DNA of 64,000 bases from Roseibium aestuarii (GCF_008477545.1 NZ_VORA01000003.1:62001-126000); one strand, 5' to 3'; positions 35,715-45,068 are shown, counted from the first letter of the stretch. The notes: generated by a model from the letters alone, not told the origin. Program-made: numbers and translations.

Positions 35715-38630
35715 TCAGTTCTTCTTCTTGCCGAACCCGAAGCCCTGAAGCAGGCCGGGCGGCAATCCGAGCCCCTCTTCGACCGCCTTCAGCACTTCCT
35801 CGTCGTCGGCCTCGCCCTCGATGACCTTTTTCACGTCGATCTGGACCTTGCCGTTGGTCGCCTTGTCGATCGCCTGATTGGCCGCATCGGCCAGCGTGTC
35901 CTGATCGACCTTGCCGCCGTTGCGGACGATCTTCGCCAGCTCGCCGCCAACGCTTTCCAGCTGCTTGTAGGCCGCCTCCGGGTTCTCCAGGATCCCCTGC
36001 AGATCCGGATAGATCTGCGGCTTGGCCCAGGACCCCTTGATGATGATCGGAACGCCGAGCCCGGCCAGCGTCTTGTCGCTGCCCTTGCGGCGCGGCACGG
36101 GGGCCTGACCTTCCAGCGTCGGCACCACCTTGGGCTCCACGCGCCAGTCGAGGGTCTTCGCCGGCAGGGACGTGGTGCCCGCCCCGGTCATGCGCAGCAG
36201 CGGACCCTCCAGATAGAGATCGGAGTTGGTCGCAATGCCCTGCGCCAGCTCAAAGCTTGCTGTGAGCGAGCTGAAGTCGGTCTTTTCCTCTTCCGCACTG
36301 TCCCAGCCGAGCAGGGTTTCCAGCGCAAGTCCGCGCAGCATCTTCGGGATGTTGACGCCGTAGAGCGCCCCATCGGCCACGGAGAAACTCGCCGATCCGG
36401 CCAGCGCCGACACCAGCTCCAGCTGACTACGGCCCTGCGTCGTCACGTCCAGGGTGATCGCCGCCCGCCCGTCGAGCCAGCGCATGCCCGCCGCATCGGA
36501 CAGAAGCGGCCGCGCCGCCACATCGGCAAGGGACAACTTGGCCGAGATCGATGCCGGACTTGCCGCCGACACCCGAAATTGCGCCGTTCCCTTGCCCTTG
36601 TAGAGCGACACGTCGCTCAGGTCCGCCGTCAGCACCCCGTCGGCAAGGCCTGCCTTCAGGGTCGCCGCATCCAGGGTGATCCCCTCATAGGACAGGGCCT
36701 TCACCCGGGCCGTGAGATCCAGATCGAAGAGGGTGAGCGCCGACAGATCCAGCGGCGCGGAGCTCCAGGCCGCAGAGGCGCCGGGAGAGCCTGCGCCCGC
36801 TGCAGCCGCCTTGCCGGCAGCCGCACCGGAGGACCCGCCATCGCTGCTGAAATAGGGGTCCAGCACCAGCTTGTCGAAGGCAAGCTCGCCGGTCAGCTTC
36901 GGCTTGCCGGAAAGCGACAGACGGCCGGTCGCCGTGCCGGCCGTGTCATCCACCTGGAAGCCCGCGTCGCGGAAGGTCAGGGCCTCGCCCTCCTGCGTGA
37001 ACGTCCCGCGCACGCTGAACTGGCGCAGGCCGTTGCCCGCGGGCACCGGGCGGCCAAGCATCGCCAGAACCCGGCGCAGATCTGCCGTGTCGAACACCAG
37101 GGCGCCATCTGCCGAGCCGGAGAGCGACACCGCACCGTCATACCCCAGCAGGAAGGGGGATCCCTTCAGGCGCAGGGTGGTCGGCGCGGCCTTGCCCGCC
37201 GCCAGGGCCGCAATCGCGCTTTCGCCCTGCAGGGTGAAGCTTTCGCCCAGCCAGCCCATGGAACCGCTGAGCCGGAGCGGCGCCTCGCGGCCGTCCATGT
37301 CGAGGGAGAGGGTCAGATCACTCACCGCATCCGCCGAGGAGGGCAGTCCGAGCCGGTCCGCCAGCCCAAGGTTCCGGATCGCCCCATTGCTGACCTTCAG
37401 GCCACCGGCGAGCTTGAGGGCCTCGCCCAGATCCTGCGGAGAGGCAGCCTCTGCCGCGAAGGTCAGGTCACCGGCCACCCGGCCGCTAGCCTGCATCGTC
37501 AAGCCTGCAGCGCGCAGGAGATCGGCCAGATCCCCTTCGCGAACCCGCAGCTGTCCGTTCAGTCGCGACGCACCCTCGGCCAGCGCCGCATCCGCCGTGC
37601 CCTCGAGGCCGAGCGACCCGATGGTCCCCGTGAGATTGCTGATCGACAGATCCGTACCGGTCATCTTCACGGCAGCCGACAGTGCAAAACTGTCATTGGC
37701 CAGGGCCTCGGCCTCCGCCGGAAGGCCGGAAGCGTCACCACCACGCAAGGCGGACGCCAGCGCCCCGAGGCGCGGACCCGACGCCGTGACCACCAGATTG
37801 ACCGCAGGAGAGGTCACCCGCACCGCGCCGCTGATCCCGAGTTCCGCCTCCGCAAGCGTCGCAGTAATCTTGACGGACGAGCCCTTGCCCCGCACCAGCT
37901 CCAGCAGGCTGTCGACGGTGCCCGTGGCGGTCACCGGCTGTCCCTGCCAGGCAAAGCGGCTGTCGAGCGTCGCCTCGCCATCCAGATCCGGCGCGGTAAG
38001 GCTCAGGTCCAGATCGGAAATCTCATGACGCACTCCGCTGCGCCGGTCGTGATAGACAGCATGGCCACCCTCGATCTCCAGAAGATCGACCCCGATGCGC
38101 GACAGGGCGCCAAGGCTTTCGGCAGAGCCTGCGGGTGCTTCCGCCGAGGAGGTTGCAGGGGCGGCAGCCGGTGCCGCGTTTCCGGCCGCCGGCTCGCTCA
38201 CGCCCAGGATCGCAGCAGCTTCCTGCGCAGGGGTCAGCTGCCGGCGCGGCGCCCAGCTCGTCAGTCCGGAGGGCCCGATTTCAAGGAAGAGATCCGGATT
38301 GACCAGATGAACGCCGGTCAGCCGGGCCTTGCCATCCAGCAACCCGCTCCACGACAGGTCGAGGCGCACCTCGTCCGCCCGGGCGAACTCGATGCCATCG
38401 GCACCAGCCTCACCGGAAATGCCGACCTTCTCGGCCACGAGGGAAAGACGGGGAAACGCCGAGATCCGCACGGGTCCATCGAGGCGCAGCCGCCATCCGG
38501 CCGCCTCCTCGACCTGGGCAACAACCTGCGCCTTCAGGGTTCCAACAGGCACCACATAGGGTGCCGCCACAAGTGCCCCTGCCAGCAGACAGAGCACGCC
38601 AGCCAGACCGACAAGCCATCGCCGCATCAT
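35715..38630 (-). CDS. AsmA-family protein
   Basis: A 971-aa protein with one N-terminal membrane anchor (RRWLVGLAGVLCLLAGALVAA), a long periplasmic beta-strand-rich repeat region typical of AsmA/YhdP/TamB-like bridge proteins, and a C-terminal segment (EVEPKV..LEGQ style: DWRVEPKVVPTLEGQ, then IIIKGSWAKPQIYPD) that is diagnostic of AsmA. Such proteins help carry phospholipids to the outer membrane. The C-terminal tail ends with a Lys-rich GFGFGKKKN. Start decided by GGGGAG four bases before ATG-ATG. It lies about 110 bases downstream of urtE on the same strand; the functional link with urea uptake is probably nil. Confidence 0.88.
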   Translation of the reverse strand: MMRRWLVGLAGVLCLLAGALVAAPYVVPVGTLKAQVVAQVEEAAGWRLRLDGPVRISAFPRLSLVAEKVGISGEAGADGIEFARADEVRLDLSWSGLLDGKARLTGVHLVNPDLFLEIGPSGLTSWAPRRQLTPAQEAAAILGVSEPAAGNAAPAAAPATSSAEAPAGSAESLGALSRIGVDLLEIEGGHAVYHDRRSGVRHEISDLDLSLTAPDLDGEATLDSRFAWQGQPVTATGTVDSLLELVRGKGSSVKITATLAEAELGISGAVRVTSPAVNLVVTASGPRLGALASALRGGDASGLPAEAEALANDSFALSAAVKMTGTDLSISNLTGTIGSLGLEGTADAALAEGASRLNGQLRVREGDLADLLRAAGLTMQASGRVAGDLTFAAEAASPQDLGEALKLAGGLKVSNGAIRNLGLADRLGLPSSADAVSDLTLSLDMDGREAPLRLSGSMGWLGESFTLQGESAIAALAAGKAAPTTLRLKGSPFLLGYDGAVSLSGSADGALVFDTADLRRVLAMLGRPVPAGNGLRQFSVRGTFTQEGEALTFRDAGFQVDDTAGTATGRLSLSGKPKLTGELAFDKLVLDPYFSSDGGSSGAAAGKAAAAGAGSPGASAAWSSAPLDLSALTLFDLDLTARVKALSYEGITLDAATLKAGLADGVLTADLSDVSLYKGKGTAQFRVSAASPASISAKLSLADVAARPLLSDAAGMRWLDGRAAITLDVTTQGRSQLELVSALAGSASFSVADGALYGVNIPKMLRGLALETLLGWDSAEEEKTDFSSLTASFELAQGIATNSDLYLEGPLLRMTGAGTTSLPAKTLDWRVEPKVVPTLEGQAPVPRRKGSDKTLAGLGVPIIIKGSWAKPQIYPDLQGILENPEAAYKQLESVGGELAKIVRNGGKVDQDTLADAANQAIDKATNGKVQIDVKKVIEGEADDEEVLKAVEEGLGLPPGLLQGFGFGKKKN

Positions 38631-38739
38631 GTGTCTCCCCACGTCGAATCACCCGGAACCTTACGACAAGGCAGCCGGAGTAGGCGAGGCACAACTGCCC
38701 CGGCGGGACATGGTGAGACAAGAATGCGGGAAGAAGGTG

Positions 38740-39435
38740 TCAGACCGTGAGGTGGCGGCGGACCTCCTGCTCGTCCAGCTCGGCACGGCTTCCGGCCAGA
38801 ACCACCTCGCCCCGATCCATCACCGCGAAGCTGTCGGCAAGATCGCGGGCAAACTCGAAATACTGCTCCACCAGCACGATGGCCATGTCCCCCTGATCCC
38901 GCAGCCACTCGATCGCCCGGCCGATGTCCTTGATGATCGACGGCTGGATGCCTTCGGTCGGCTCGTCCAGAACCAGAAGCTTCGGCCGCGTCACCAGAGC
39001 ACGGGCAATGGCCAGCTGCTGCTGCTGCCCGCCGGAAAGGTCGCCACCCCGCCGGGTCAGCATGGACTGCAGCACGGGAAACAGCTCGAAGATCACCTCC
39101 GGAATGGTGCGGTCCTTGCCGCGCACGCAGGCATAGCCGGTCTCCAGGTTCTCCTTCACGCTGAGCAGCGGGAAGATCTCGCGCCCCTGGGGCACGATAG
39201 CAATGCCGCGCCTGGCCCGCGCATGGGGCGCAAGCTTCGAGACGTCCTCGCCATTCCAGGTGATCCGACCGGCGGAAATGGGGTGCTGCCCGACGATAGC
39301 CCGCAAGGTGGAGGTCTTGCCCACCCCGTTGCGTCCCATGAGACAGGTGACCTTGCCGGTTTCCGCCGTCAGCGACACGCTCTTGAGCGCCTGCGCCGCG
39401 CCATAATGCAGATTGATGGTCTCAACGTTCAGCAT
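38740..39435 (-). CDS. urtE: Urea ABC transporter ATPase UrtE
   Basis: A 231-aa LivF-like ATPase: Walker A GRNGVGKTST, Q-loop VPQGREIFP, signature LSGGQQQQLAIARAL, Walker B LLVLDEPTEGIQ and the switch-region segment VLVEQYFEFA. The signature QQQQ and YFEFARDLAD distinguish UrtE from LivF. It pairs with UrtD to drive urea import. Last gene of the urt operon; a 6-base gap separates it from urtD. Confidence 0.94.
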   Translation of the reverse strand: MLNVETINLHYGAAQALKSVSLTAETGKVTCLMGRNGVGKTSTLRAIVGQHPISAGRITWNGEDVSKLAPHARARRGIAIVPQGREIFPLLSVKENLETGYACVRGKDRTIPEVIFELFPVLQSMLTRRGGDLSGGQQQQLAIARALVTRPKLLVLDEPTEGIQPSIIKDIGRAIEWLRDQGDMAIVLVEQYFEFARDLADSFAVMDRGEVVLAGSRAELDEQEVRRHLTV

Positions 39436-39441
39436 GGTGTC

Positions 39442-40188
39442 TCACCGCCCGAGATAGGTTTCGATGACCCGCTCGTCGGCGGACACGTGATCCAGCGAGC
39501 CTTCCGCCAGAACGGAGCCTTCCGCCAGACAGGTGACCTTCACGCCCAGCGCGCGGATGAAATGCATGTCGTGCTCCACCACCACCACCGAATGGGTCCG
39601 GGCGATGTCCTTGAGCAGTTCGGCGGTTTCCATCGTCTCCGCATCGGTCATGCCGGCGGCCGGTTCGTCCACCAGCAGCAGCTTGGGGTCCTGGGCCAGC
39701 AGCATGCCGATCTCCAGCCACTGCTTCTGGCCATGGCTGAGATTGGCCGCCAGCTCGTCACGCTTGGACGACAGGCGGATCAGGTCGAGCAGCTCCTCGA
39801 TGCGCTTTTTCTCCGCGCCTGAAATGATGTGGAACAGGGTCGAGAAGGGACCGCGCGGCGCCTTCAGCGCCATTTCCAGATTGTCCCAGACCGTATGGCT
39901 TTCGAAGACCGTGGGCTTCTGGAACTTGCGGCCGATGCCGAGCTCGGCAATCGAAGCCTCGTCCTCGGCCGTCAGATCCACCACCCCGTCGAAATAGACG
40001 TCGCCCTTGTCCGGCCGGGTCTTGCCGGTGATGACGTCCATCATCGTGGTCTTGCCGGCCCCGTTCGGGCCGATGATCGCCCGCATTTCCCCGTGGGCGA
40101 TGACGAGAGACAGCTCGTTCAGCGCCTTGAAGCCGTCGAAGGACACGGAGACGCCGTCGAGATAGAGAAGGGTATTCTGACGCGACAT
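39442..40188 (-). CDS. urtD: Urea ABC transporter ATPase UrtD
   Basis: A 248-aa LivG-like ATPase with Walker A GPNGAGKTT, signature LSHGQKQWLEIGMLL and Walker B LLLVDEPAAGMTD. The W in GQKQWLEIGM and the segment IGRKFQKPTVFESHTVWDNLEMAL mark it as UrtD. Length is the standard one. It starts five bases after the urtC stop codon and lies in the urea operon. Confidence 0.94.
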   Translation of the reverse strand: MSRQNTLLYLDGVSVSFDGFKALNELSLVIAHGEMRAIIGPNGAGKTTMMDVITGKTRPDKGDVYFDGVVDLTAEDEASIAELGIGRKFQKPTVFESHTVWDNLEMALKAPRGPFSTLFHIISGAEKKRIEELLDLIRLSSKRDELAANLSHGQKQWLEIGMLLAQDPKLLLVDEPAAGMTDAETMETAELLKDIARTHSVVVVEHDMHFIRALGVKVTCLAEGSVLAEGSLDHVSADERVIETYLGR

Positions 40189-40192
40189 GGTC

Positions 40193-41353
40193 TCACTCCG
40201 CGGGCTGGGGCTGGGGTTCGGCATCGACACCGGCTTCCCGGCGCGCACTGGCCCGCCGGTCCCTCAGCGCCGTGTATCTCTCGCCGATGGTGCCGATGAT
40301 GCCCTTGGGCAGGAACAGGGTGACCACCACGAAGAGCGCTCCCAGGGCAAAGAGCCAGACATCCGGCAGGGCTGCGGTGAACCAGGTCTTGGAGAAGTTG
40401 ACCAGCACCGCCCCGAGCACCGCGCCCACCAGCGTGCCACGCCCGCCGACAGCCACCCAGATCACCACCTCGATGGAATTGGCCGGCGCGAACTCGCCCG
40501 GATTGATGATGCCCACCTGCGGCACGTAGAGCGCCCCGGCAATCCCGGCCATCATGGCCGACAGCACCCAGACGAAGAGCTTGTAGTGCTCCACCCGGTA
40601 GCCGAGGAACCGGGTCCGGCTCTCCGCATCGCGCACCGCGACCAGCACCTTGCCGAGCTTGGAGCGGGTCACGAAGCGGCAGATGAGGAAGCAGACGATC
40701 ACCGCAAGACCCGAGGCGACGAAGAGACCGGCACGGGTCGTGTCTTCCTGCACGTTGAAGCCGAGGATGTCCTTGAAGTCGGTCAGGCCGTTGTTGCCGC
40801 CAAAGCCCATGTCATTGCGGAAGAAGGCGAGCAGCAGCGCATAGGTGAGCGCCTGGGTGATGATCGACAGATAGACCCCCGTTACCCGGGAGCGGAAGGC
40901 GAACCAGCCGAAGACGAAGGCCAGCACGCCGGGCACGACCAGCACCATGAGGAAGGCGAACCAGGCCATGTCGAAGCCGTACCAGTACCAGGGCAGCTCC
41001 TTCCAGTTGAGGAAGACCATGAAGTCCGGCAGCACCGGATCGCCATAGACCCCGCGGGTGCCGATCTGGCGCATGAGATACATGCCCATGGCATATCCGC
41101 CCAAGGCAAAGAAGGCGCCGTGACCGAGGGACAGGATGCCGCAATAGCCCCAGACCAGATCCACCGACAGTGCGAGCAGCGCATAGGTCAGATACTTGCC
41201 CATGAGCGTCACCGCATAGGTGGGCACGTGGAAGAAGCTGCCCTCGGGCACCGCCAGGTTGAGCACCGGCACCAGCAGGGTCACCGCCAGCAGCAGGGCG
41301 ACAAAGACACCGGCCTTCGCGTCGAGGGTGCGGAAGAGATAGGAGGTCATCAT
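40193..41353 (-). CDS. urtC: Urea ABC transporter permease UrtC
   Basis: A 386-aa LivM-like permease with about ten hydrophobic segments. GYCGILSLGHGAFFALGGYAMGMYLMRQ and the C-terminal half VVIWVAVGGRGTLVGAVLGAVLVN are conserved in UrtC. The tail is rich in Arg and Pro. Its first ATG overlaps the urtB stop (ATGATGA), giving tight coupling with the other membrane subunit. Confidence 0.94.
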   Translation of the reverse strand: MMTSYLFRTLDAKAGVFVALLLAVTLLVPVLNLAVPEGSFFHVPTYAVTLMGKYLTYALLALSVDLVWGYCGILSLGHGAFFALGGYAMGMYLMRQIGTRGVYGDPVLPDFMVFLNWKELPWYWYGFDMAWFAFLMVLVVPGVLAFVFGWFAFRSRVTGVYLSIITQALTYALLLAFFRNDMGFGGNNGLTDFKDILGFNVQEDTTRAGLFVASGLAVIVCFLICRFVTRSKLGKVLVAVRDAESRTRFLGYRVEHYKLFVWVLSAMMAGIAGALYVPQVGIINPGEFAPANSIEVVIWVAVGGRGTLVGAVLGAVLVNFSKTWFTAALPDVWLFALGALFVVVTLFLPKGIIGTIGERYTALRDRRASARREAGVDAEPQPQPAE

Positions 41354-42969
41354 GCTTCGACTGCCCGGCCCTTGAGGGCGAACAGACCCCGCGGACGCTT
41401 CTGGATGAACAGGATGATGAAGACGAGCACCAGGATCTTGCCGAGCACCGCCCCCGCATAGGGTTCGAGGAACTTGTTGACCACGCCGAGCGTCATGGCG
41501 CCGACCAGCGTGCCCCACAGGTTGCCCACGCCGCCGAAGACCACGACCATGAAACTGTCGATGATGTAGCCCTGACCCAGGTTGGGCGAGACGTTGTCGA
41601 TCTGGCTGAGCGCCACGCCCGCAATCCCGGCAATCCCGGACCCGAGGCCGAAGGTCAGCGCATCGATCCAGGGCGTGCGGATGCCCATGGACGCCGCCAT
41701 GCGCCGGTTCTGGGTCACCGCCCGGGTAAAGAGACCGAAGGAGGTGCGCTTGAGCACCAGCATCAGCCCGGCAAAGACCAGCATGGCAAAGACCACGATC
41801 CACATGCGGTTGTAGGTGATGGTGAGCTGGCCGAGATCGAAGGCACCCGACATCCACGCCGGATTGCCGACTTCCCGGTTGGTCGGCCCGAAGAGCGACC
41901 GCACCGCCTGCTGCAGGATGAGCGAGAGGCCCCAAGTGGCCAGCAGCGTTTCCAGCGGCCGGCCATAGAGGAAGCGGATGATGAAGCGCTCGACCCCGAC
42001 CCCGATGGCCCCCGACACGAGGAAGGCGAGCGGCAGGGCGATGAACAGCGAATAATCGAAGAGCCAGGGCGCGGAGCCGCGAATGATCTCCTGCACCACG
42101 AAGGTGACATAGGCCCCGATCATCACCATCTCGCCGTGGGCCATGTTGATGACGCCCATCACCCCGAAGGTGATGGCGAGCCCGATGGCGGCCAGCAGCA
42201 GAACCGAGCCGAGCGACAGGCCGTACCAGACGTTCTGGGCATTGTCCCAGAGCGCCAGAGACTTCTCGATGCGGCGGATGGCCGTGTCGGCGGCCTCGCT
42301 GACCGGCCCTTGCGTGGCGCTGCGCAGCCCGATCAGGAGCGAGAGGGCGTCCCGGTTGCCGGCGCTGGCGATGGTTTCGATGGCGTCCAGCTTCTCAGCG
42401 TCACCACGGTCGGAATTGAGAAGGGCCGCGGCCCGGGCCTGCTCCATGACCACACGCACGTCATCATCGGTCTCCTTCGCAAGGGCCGTTTCGAGAACGT
42501 CGAGAACCTCTGGATCGCCCGCCTTGAACACGGCCTGGGCGGCTGCAAGCCGCACCGTCGGATCGGAAGACAGAAGCGTCAGGGAGCCGAGCGAGGCGTC
42601 GATCACCCGTCTCAGCTTGTTGTTGACCTTGATCTTGTCGATGTCGCGCTTGGCCACTTCGCCCGCATCCGCGCCCGTCAGGGGATCGGTCAGGGCAAAG
42701 CCCTTGCCCGCCTTGCGGGCGATGAACACGAGGCCGTCTGCCTTACGCACATAGAGGTCGCCGGCGCGCAGGGCCTGAAGCGTCGAGGCCACGACCGGAT
42801 CGCCCGAGGCGACGAGCGCCTGGATCTGCCGTTCCGTATCGTCGTACTTGCCGGACGCCAGTTCGTTCACCAGCGGCCGCAGCGCTTCATGGCTGTCGTC
42901 CGCCCGCACCGGACCCATCGCGACGGTCAGCAGGCAGAAGAGCGCAAGAAAGGTTTTCAAGAAGGACAT
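41350..42969 (-). CDS. urtB: Urea ABC transporter permease UrtB
   Basis: A 539-aa protein. A signal sequence (MSFLKTFLALFCLLTVAMGP) and a periplasmic alpha-helical region of about 200 residues, rich in HEAT-like repeats (SDPTVRLAAAQAVFKAGDPEVLDVLETALAK), precede a LivH-like permease of eight or so helices (GVMGVINMAHGEMVMIGAYVTF). This long N-terminal extension is normal for UrtB. A start seven or fifteen codons earlier is possible. About 160 bases with two hairpins separate it from urtA, so it may be expressed less than the binding protein. Confidence 0.93.
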   Translation of the reverse strand: MSFLKTFLALFCLLTVAMGPVRADDSHEALRPLVNELASGKYDDTERQIQALVASGDPVVASTLQALRAGDLYVRKADGLVFIARKAGKGFALTDPLTGADAGEVAKRDIDKIKVNNKLRRVIDASLGSLTLLSSDPTVRLAAAQAVFKAGDPEVLDVLETALAKETDDDVRVVMEQARAAALLNSDRGDAEKLDAIETIASAGNRDALSLLIGLRSATQGPVSEAADTAIRRIEKSLALWDNAQNVWYGLSLGSVLLLAAIGLAITFGVMGVINMAHGEMVMIGAYVTFVVQEIIRGSAPWLFDYSLFIALPLAFLVSGAIGVGVERFIIRFLYGRPLETLLATWGLSLILQQAVRSLFGPTNREVGNPAWMSGAFDLGQLTITYNRMWIVVFAMLVFAGLMLVLKRTSFGLFTRAVTQNRRMAASMGIRTPWIDALTFGLGSGIAGIAGVALSQIDNVSPNLGQGYIIDSFMVVVFGGVGNLWGTLVGAMTLGVVNKFLEPYAGAVLGKILVLVFIILFIQKRPRGLFALKGRAVEA

Positions 42970-43022
42970 GGCCACCGGCTTTCGGAAAATCATGCGCCTG
43001 CCGTTTGGCAAGAGGCGCCTGA

Positions 43023-43046
43023 GGCACCGGTCGTAAAACCGGTGCC
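43023..43046 (-). repeat. Hairpin between urtA and urtB
   Basis: GGCACCGG and CCGGTGCC form a perfect 8-bp stem around an 8-base loop. It lies downstream of the first, terminator-like hairpin and upstream of the urtB ribosome site. It could protect the 3' or 5' end of processed mRNA. Confidence 0.6.
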
Positions 43047-43074
43047 GATCGCGCAGGCCTCTCTTTCACGGATG

Positions 43075-43114
43075 GAAAAAGAGGCGGGAGACGGGGGCTG
43101 CACCCGCCTCCCGC
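43075..43114 (-). terminator. Terminator-like attenuator after urtA
   Basis: Read on the minus strand: GCGGGAG, a further GC-rich internal stem, CTCCCGC, then CTCTTTTT. The stem begins 14 bases past the urtA stop. It would stop most transcripts after urtA and let some reach urtBCDE, giving excess binding protein over membrane complex. Confidence 0.72.
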
Positions 43115-43127
43115 AAGGCTGGGATGC

Positions 43128-44411
43128 TTATTCAGCGCCGCCGCACTTGCCGGTCTTCACGTTGAAGTTGCCGCAGGACATCGGAGCGCGCCAATCGGAG
43201 ATCAGGTCCTTGGAGCCTTCCAGGTAGTCGGACCAAGCATCGCCCGGAACGAGGCCGGCGGTTTCCCACACGGTTTCGAACTGGCCGTCTTCCTGGATCT
43301 CGCCGATCAGCACCGGCTTGGTGATGTGGTGGTTCGGCATCATGGCCGAGTAGCCGCCGGTGAGGTTCGGCACGGTCACGCCGACGAGGGCATCGATGAC
43401 CGCATCCGGATCGGTGGTGCCGGCGGCCTCGACGGCCTTGACCCACATGTTGAAGCCGATGAAATGCGCTTCCATCGGATCGTTGGTGACCCGCTCCTCG
43501 TCACCGATGAAGGCGCGCCAGGTTTCGATGAACTCGGCGTTGATCTCGGCATCCGCGGACTGGAAGTAGTTCCAGGCAGCCAGGTGGCCGACCAGCGGCG
43601 CGGTGTCGAGACCGGCCAGTTCCTCTTCACCCACGGAGAAGGCGACGACCGGAATGTCTTCGGCCTTGATGCCGGCGTTGCCCAGTTCCTTGTAGAAGGG
43701 CACGTTGGCATCGCCGTTGATGGTGGAGACCACGGCGGTCTTCTTGCCGGCGGAGCCGAAGGTCTTGATGTCGGACACGATCGTCTGCCAGTCGGAATGA
43801 CCGAACGGCGTGTAGTTGATCATGATGTCTTCTTCGGCGACGCCCTTGGCCTTCAGATAGGCTTCGAGGATCTTGTTGGTCGTGCGCGGATAGACATAGT
43901 CGGTCCCGGCCAGGACCCAGCGCTCGACGCCTTCCTCGTTCATCAGGTAGTCGACGGCCGGAATGGCCTGCTGATTGGGGGCAGCACCGGTGTAGAACAC
44001 GTTGCGCTGGGATTCTTCGCCTTCGTACTGGACGGGATAGAAGAGGATCGAGTTCAGCTCTTCGAAGACCGGCAGAACGGACTTGCGCGACACGGAGGTC
44101 CAGCAGCCGAAGACCGCATCCACCTTGTTCACTTCGATCAGCTCGCGGGCCTTTTCGGCGAACAGCGGCCAGTCGGAGGCCGGGTCGACCACGACGGCTT
44201 CCAGCTTCTTGCCAAGCAGACCGCCCTTCTTGTTCTGCTCATCGATGAGCATGAGCATGGCGTCCTTCAGGGTCGTTTCCGAAATGGCCATGGTGCCGGA
44301 AAGCGAATGCAGAACGCCGACCTTGATGGTGTCTTCGGCGGCAAGGGCGCCGCCAATCATGGTGGAGCCCATGAGACCGGCCAGAGCGAATTGAGCGAAA
44401 ATGTTCTTCAT
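43128..44411 (-). CDS. urtA: Urea ABC transporter substrate-binding protein UrtA
   Basis: A 427-aa periplasmic binding protein: signal peptide MKNIFAQFALAGLMGSTMIG with cleavage after ALA, then EDTIKVGVLHSLSGTMAISE, the invariant UrtA beginning. Segments FGCWTSVSRKSVLPVFE, LFYPVQYEGEESQRNVFYTGAAPNQQ and the Cys-containing end MSCGNFNVKTGKC are typical of urea-binding members and unlike LivJ. First gene of the urtABCDE operon. A 16-bp dyad lies about 100 bases upstream. Confidence 0.95.
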   Translation of the reverse strand: MKNIFAQFALAGLMGSTMIGGALAAEDTIKVGVLHSLSGTMAISETTLKDAMLMLIDEQNKKGGLLGKKLEAVVVDPASDWPLFAEKARELIEVNKVDAVFGCWTSVSRKSVLPVFEELNSILFYPVQYEGEESQRNVFYTGAAPNQQAIPAVDYLMNEEGVERWVLAGTDYVYPRTTNKILEAYLKAKGVAEEDIMINYTPFGHSDWQTIVSDIKTFGSAGKKTAVVSTINGDANVPFYKELGNAGIKAEDIPVVAFSVGEEELAGLDTAPLVGHLAAWNYFQSADAEINAEFIETWRAFIGDEERVTNDPMEAHFIGFNMWVKAVEAAGTTDPDAVIDALVGVTVPNLTGGYSAMMPNHHITKPVLIGEIQEDGQFETVWETAGLVPGDAWSDYLEGSKDLISDWRAPMSCGNFNVKTGKCGGAE

Positions 44412-44514
44412 GAAATGTCCCCTTGTCTTGACCTCACCGGAGCCCGGCCGGTGCGCGGCGGAAGATGTCCGCTGTCGGGGAAGGATCGTGCGCTGAATGT
44501 GCGGCGCAGCAACA

Positions 44515-44530
44515 TACGTCGTTTGACGTA
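44515..44530. promoter_or_regulatory. Perfect dyad upstream of urtA
   Basis: TACGTC-GTTT-GACGTA is a perfect 6+6 inverted repeat about 105 bases upstream of the urtA ATG and well away from the neighbouring coding region. It could be an operator for the urt operon. A binding protein cannot be named; the nearby LuxR-type response regulator is one candidate. Confidence 0.4.
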
Positions 44531-44666
44531 AGCCGGTGTCGCCAATTGCGTAAGGCGGCGCGGGATCACCGGCAGGGCAAGGAAATACGCGACCGGCCGC
44601 GCGGTCACGGCCGGTCAGGAAGAGGGATGCAACCGGGGCGGCAGAACCCGGGAGAAGAAAGCCGGA

Positions 44667-45068
44667 TCAGTCGTCGTCGCTGTCGTCGCTGTCGTCGCTT
44701 CCGCTGTCATCGCTGTCGTCGGATCCATGGCCCCCATCATCACTGCCGCCATGGCTCTCGCCCCGGCCCGACCCGCCGTTGTCGTCTCCGGTGTCATGAC
44801 CGGAATCGTGGCCGGCTTCATGTCCTGCTTCATGTTCGGGGCCGTCGTCATCCGAGGCCGAACGCGATCGCGACTGGGTTTGCGACTGGGTCTGCGTCAG
44901 GCGACTGTCGTCGTCCCGGGCGTCCTCGGGGCTGTCATCCGAGGCCGACCTGAAGTCGCCGCTGATCAGCTTCTGGAAAAACCCTGCGGCATCCGCCCGG
45001 CTAGGACCAAGCGACAGGAGCATCAGGCTGAACAGAGCGACGAGCGCTCCTCTGGGAAACAGGGACAT
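44667..45068 (-). CDS. Secreted low-complexity Asp/Ser/Gly/His-rich protein
   Basis: A 133-aa protein. A clear signal peptide (MSLFPRGALVALFSLMLLSLGPSRADA) leads into GFFQKLISGDF and then about 90 residues that are almost entirely Asp, Ser, Gly, His, Gln and Arg, with repeated units such as QTQSQTQSRSRS, AGHEAGHDSGHDTG and a terminal SDD/SDDSDDD tract. The acidic and His-rich composition suggests divalent metal or calcium binding outside the cytoplasm. No family is recognised. The DNA itself is repetitive (GTCGTCGCT units), so length variation between strains is expected. It sits between urtA and the transporter-kinase gene, transcribed like urtA. Confidence 0.65.
   Translation of the reverse strand: MSLFPRGALVALFSLMLLSLGPSRADAAGFFQKLISGDFRSASDDSPEDARDDDSRLTQTQSQTQSRSRSASDDDGPEHEAGHEAGHDSGHDTGDDNGGSGRGESHGGSDDGGHGSDDSDDSGSDDSDDSDDD

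Noticed and set aside
35709..38750. A 1013-codon open frame on the plus strand
   Set aside because: It lies fully opposite the AsmA gene, has no recognisable domain and an Arg/Gln/His-rich composition typical of antisense frames in GC-rich DNA.
44412..44660. A sigma-54 promoter for urtA
   Set aside because: I scanned the minus strand for GG-N10-GC with TTGCA and found no acceptable match.
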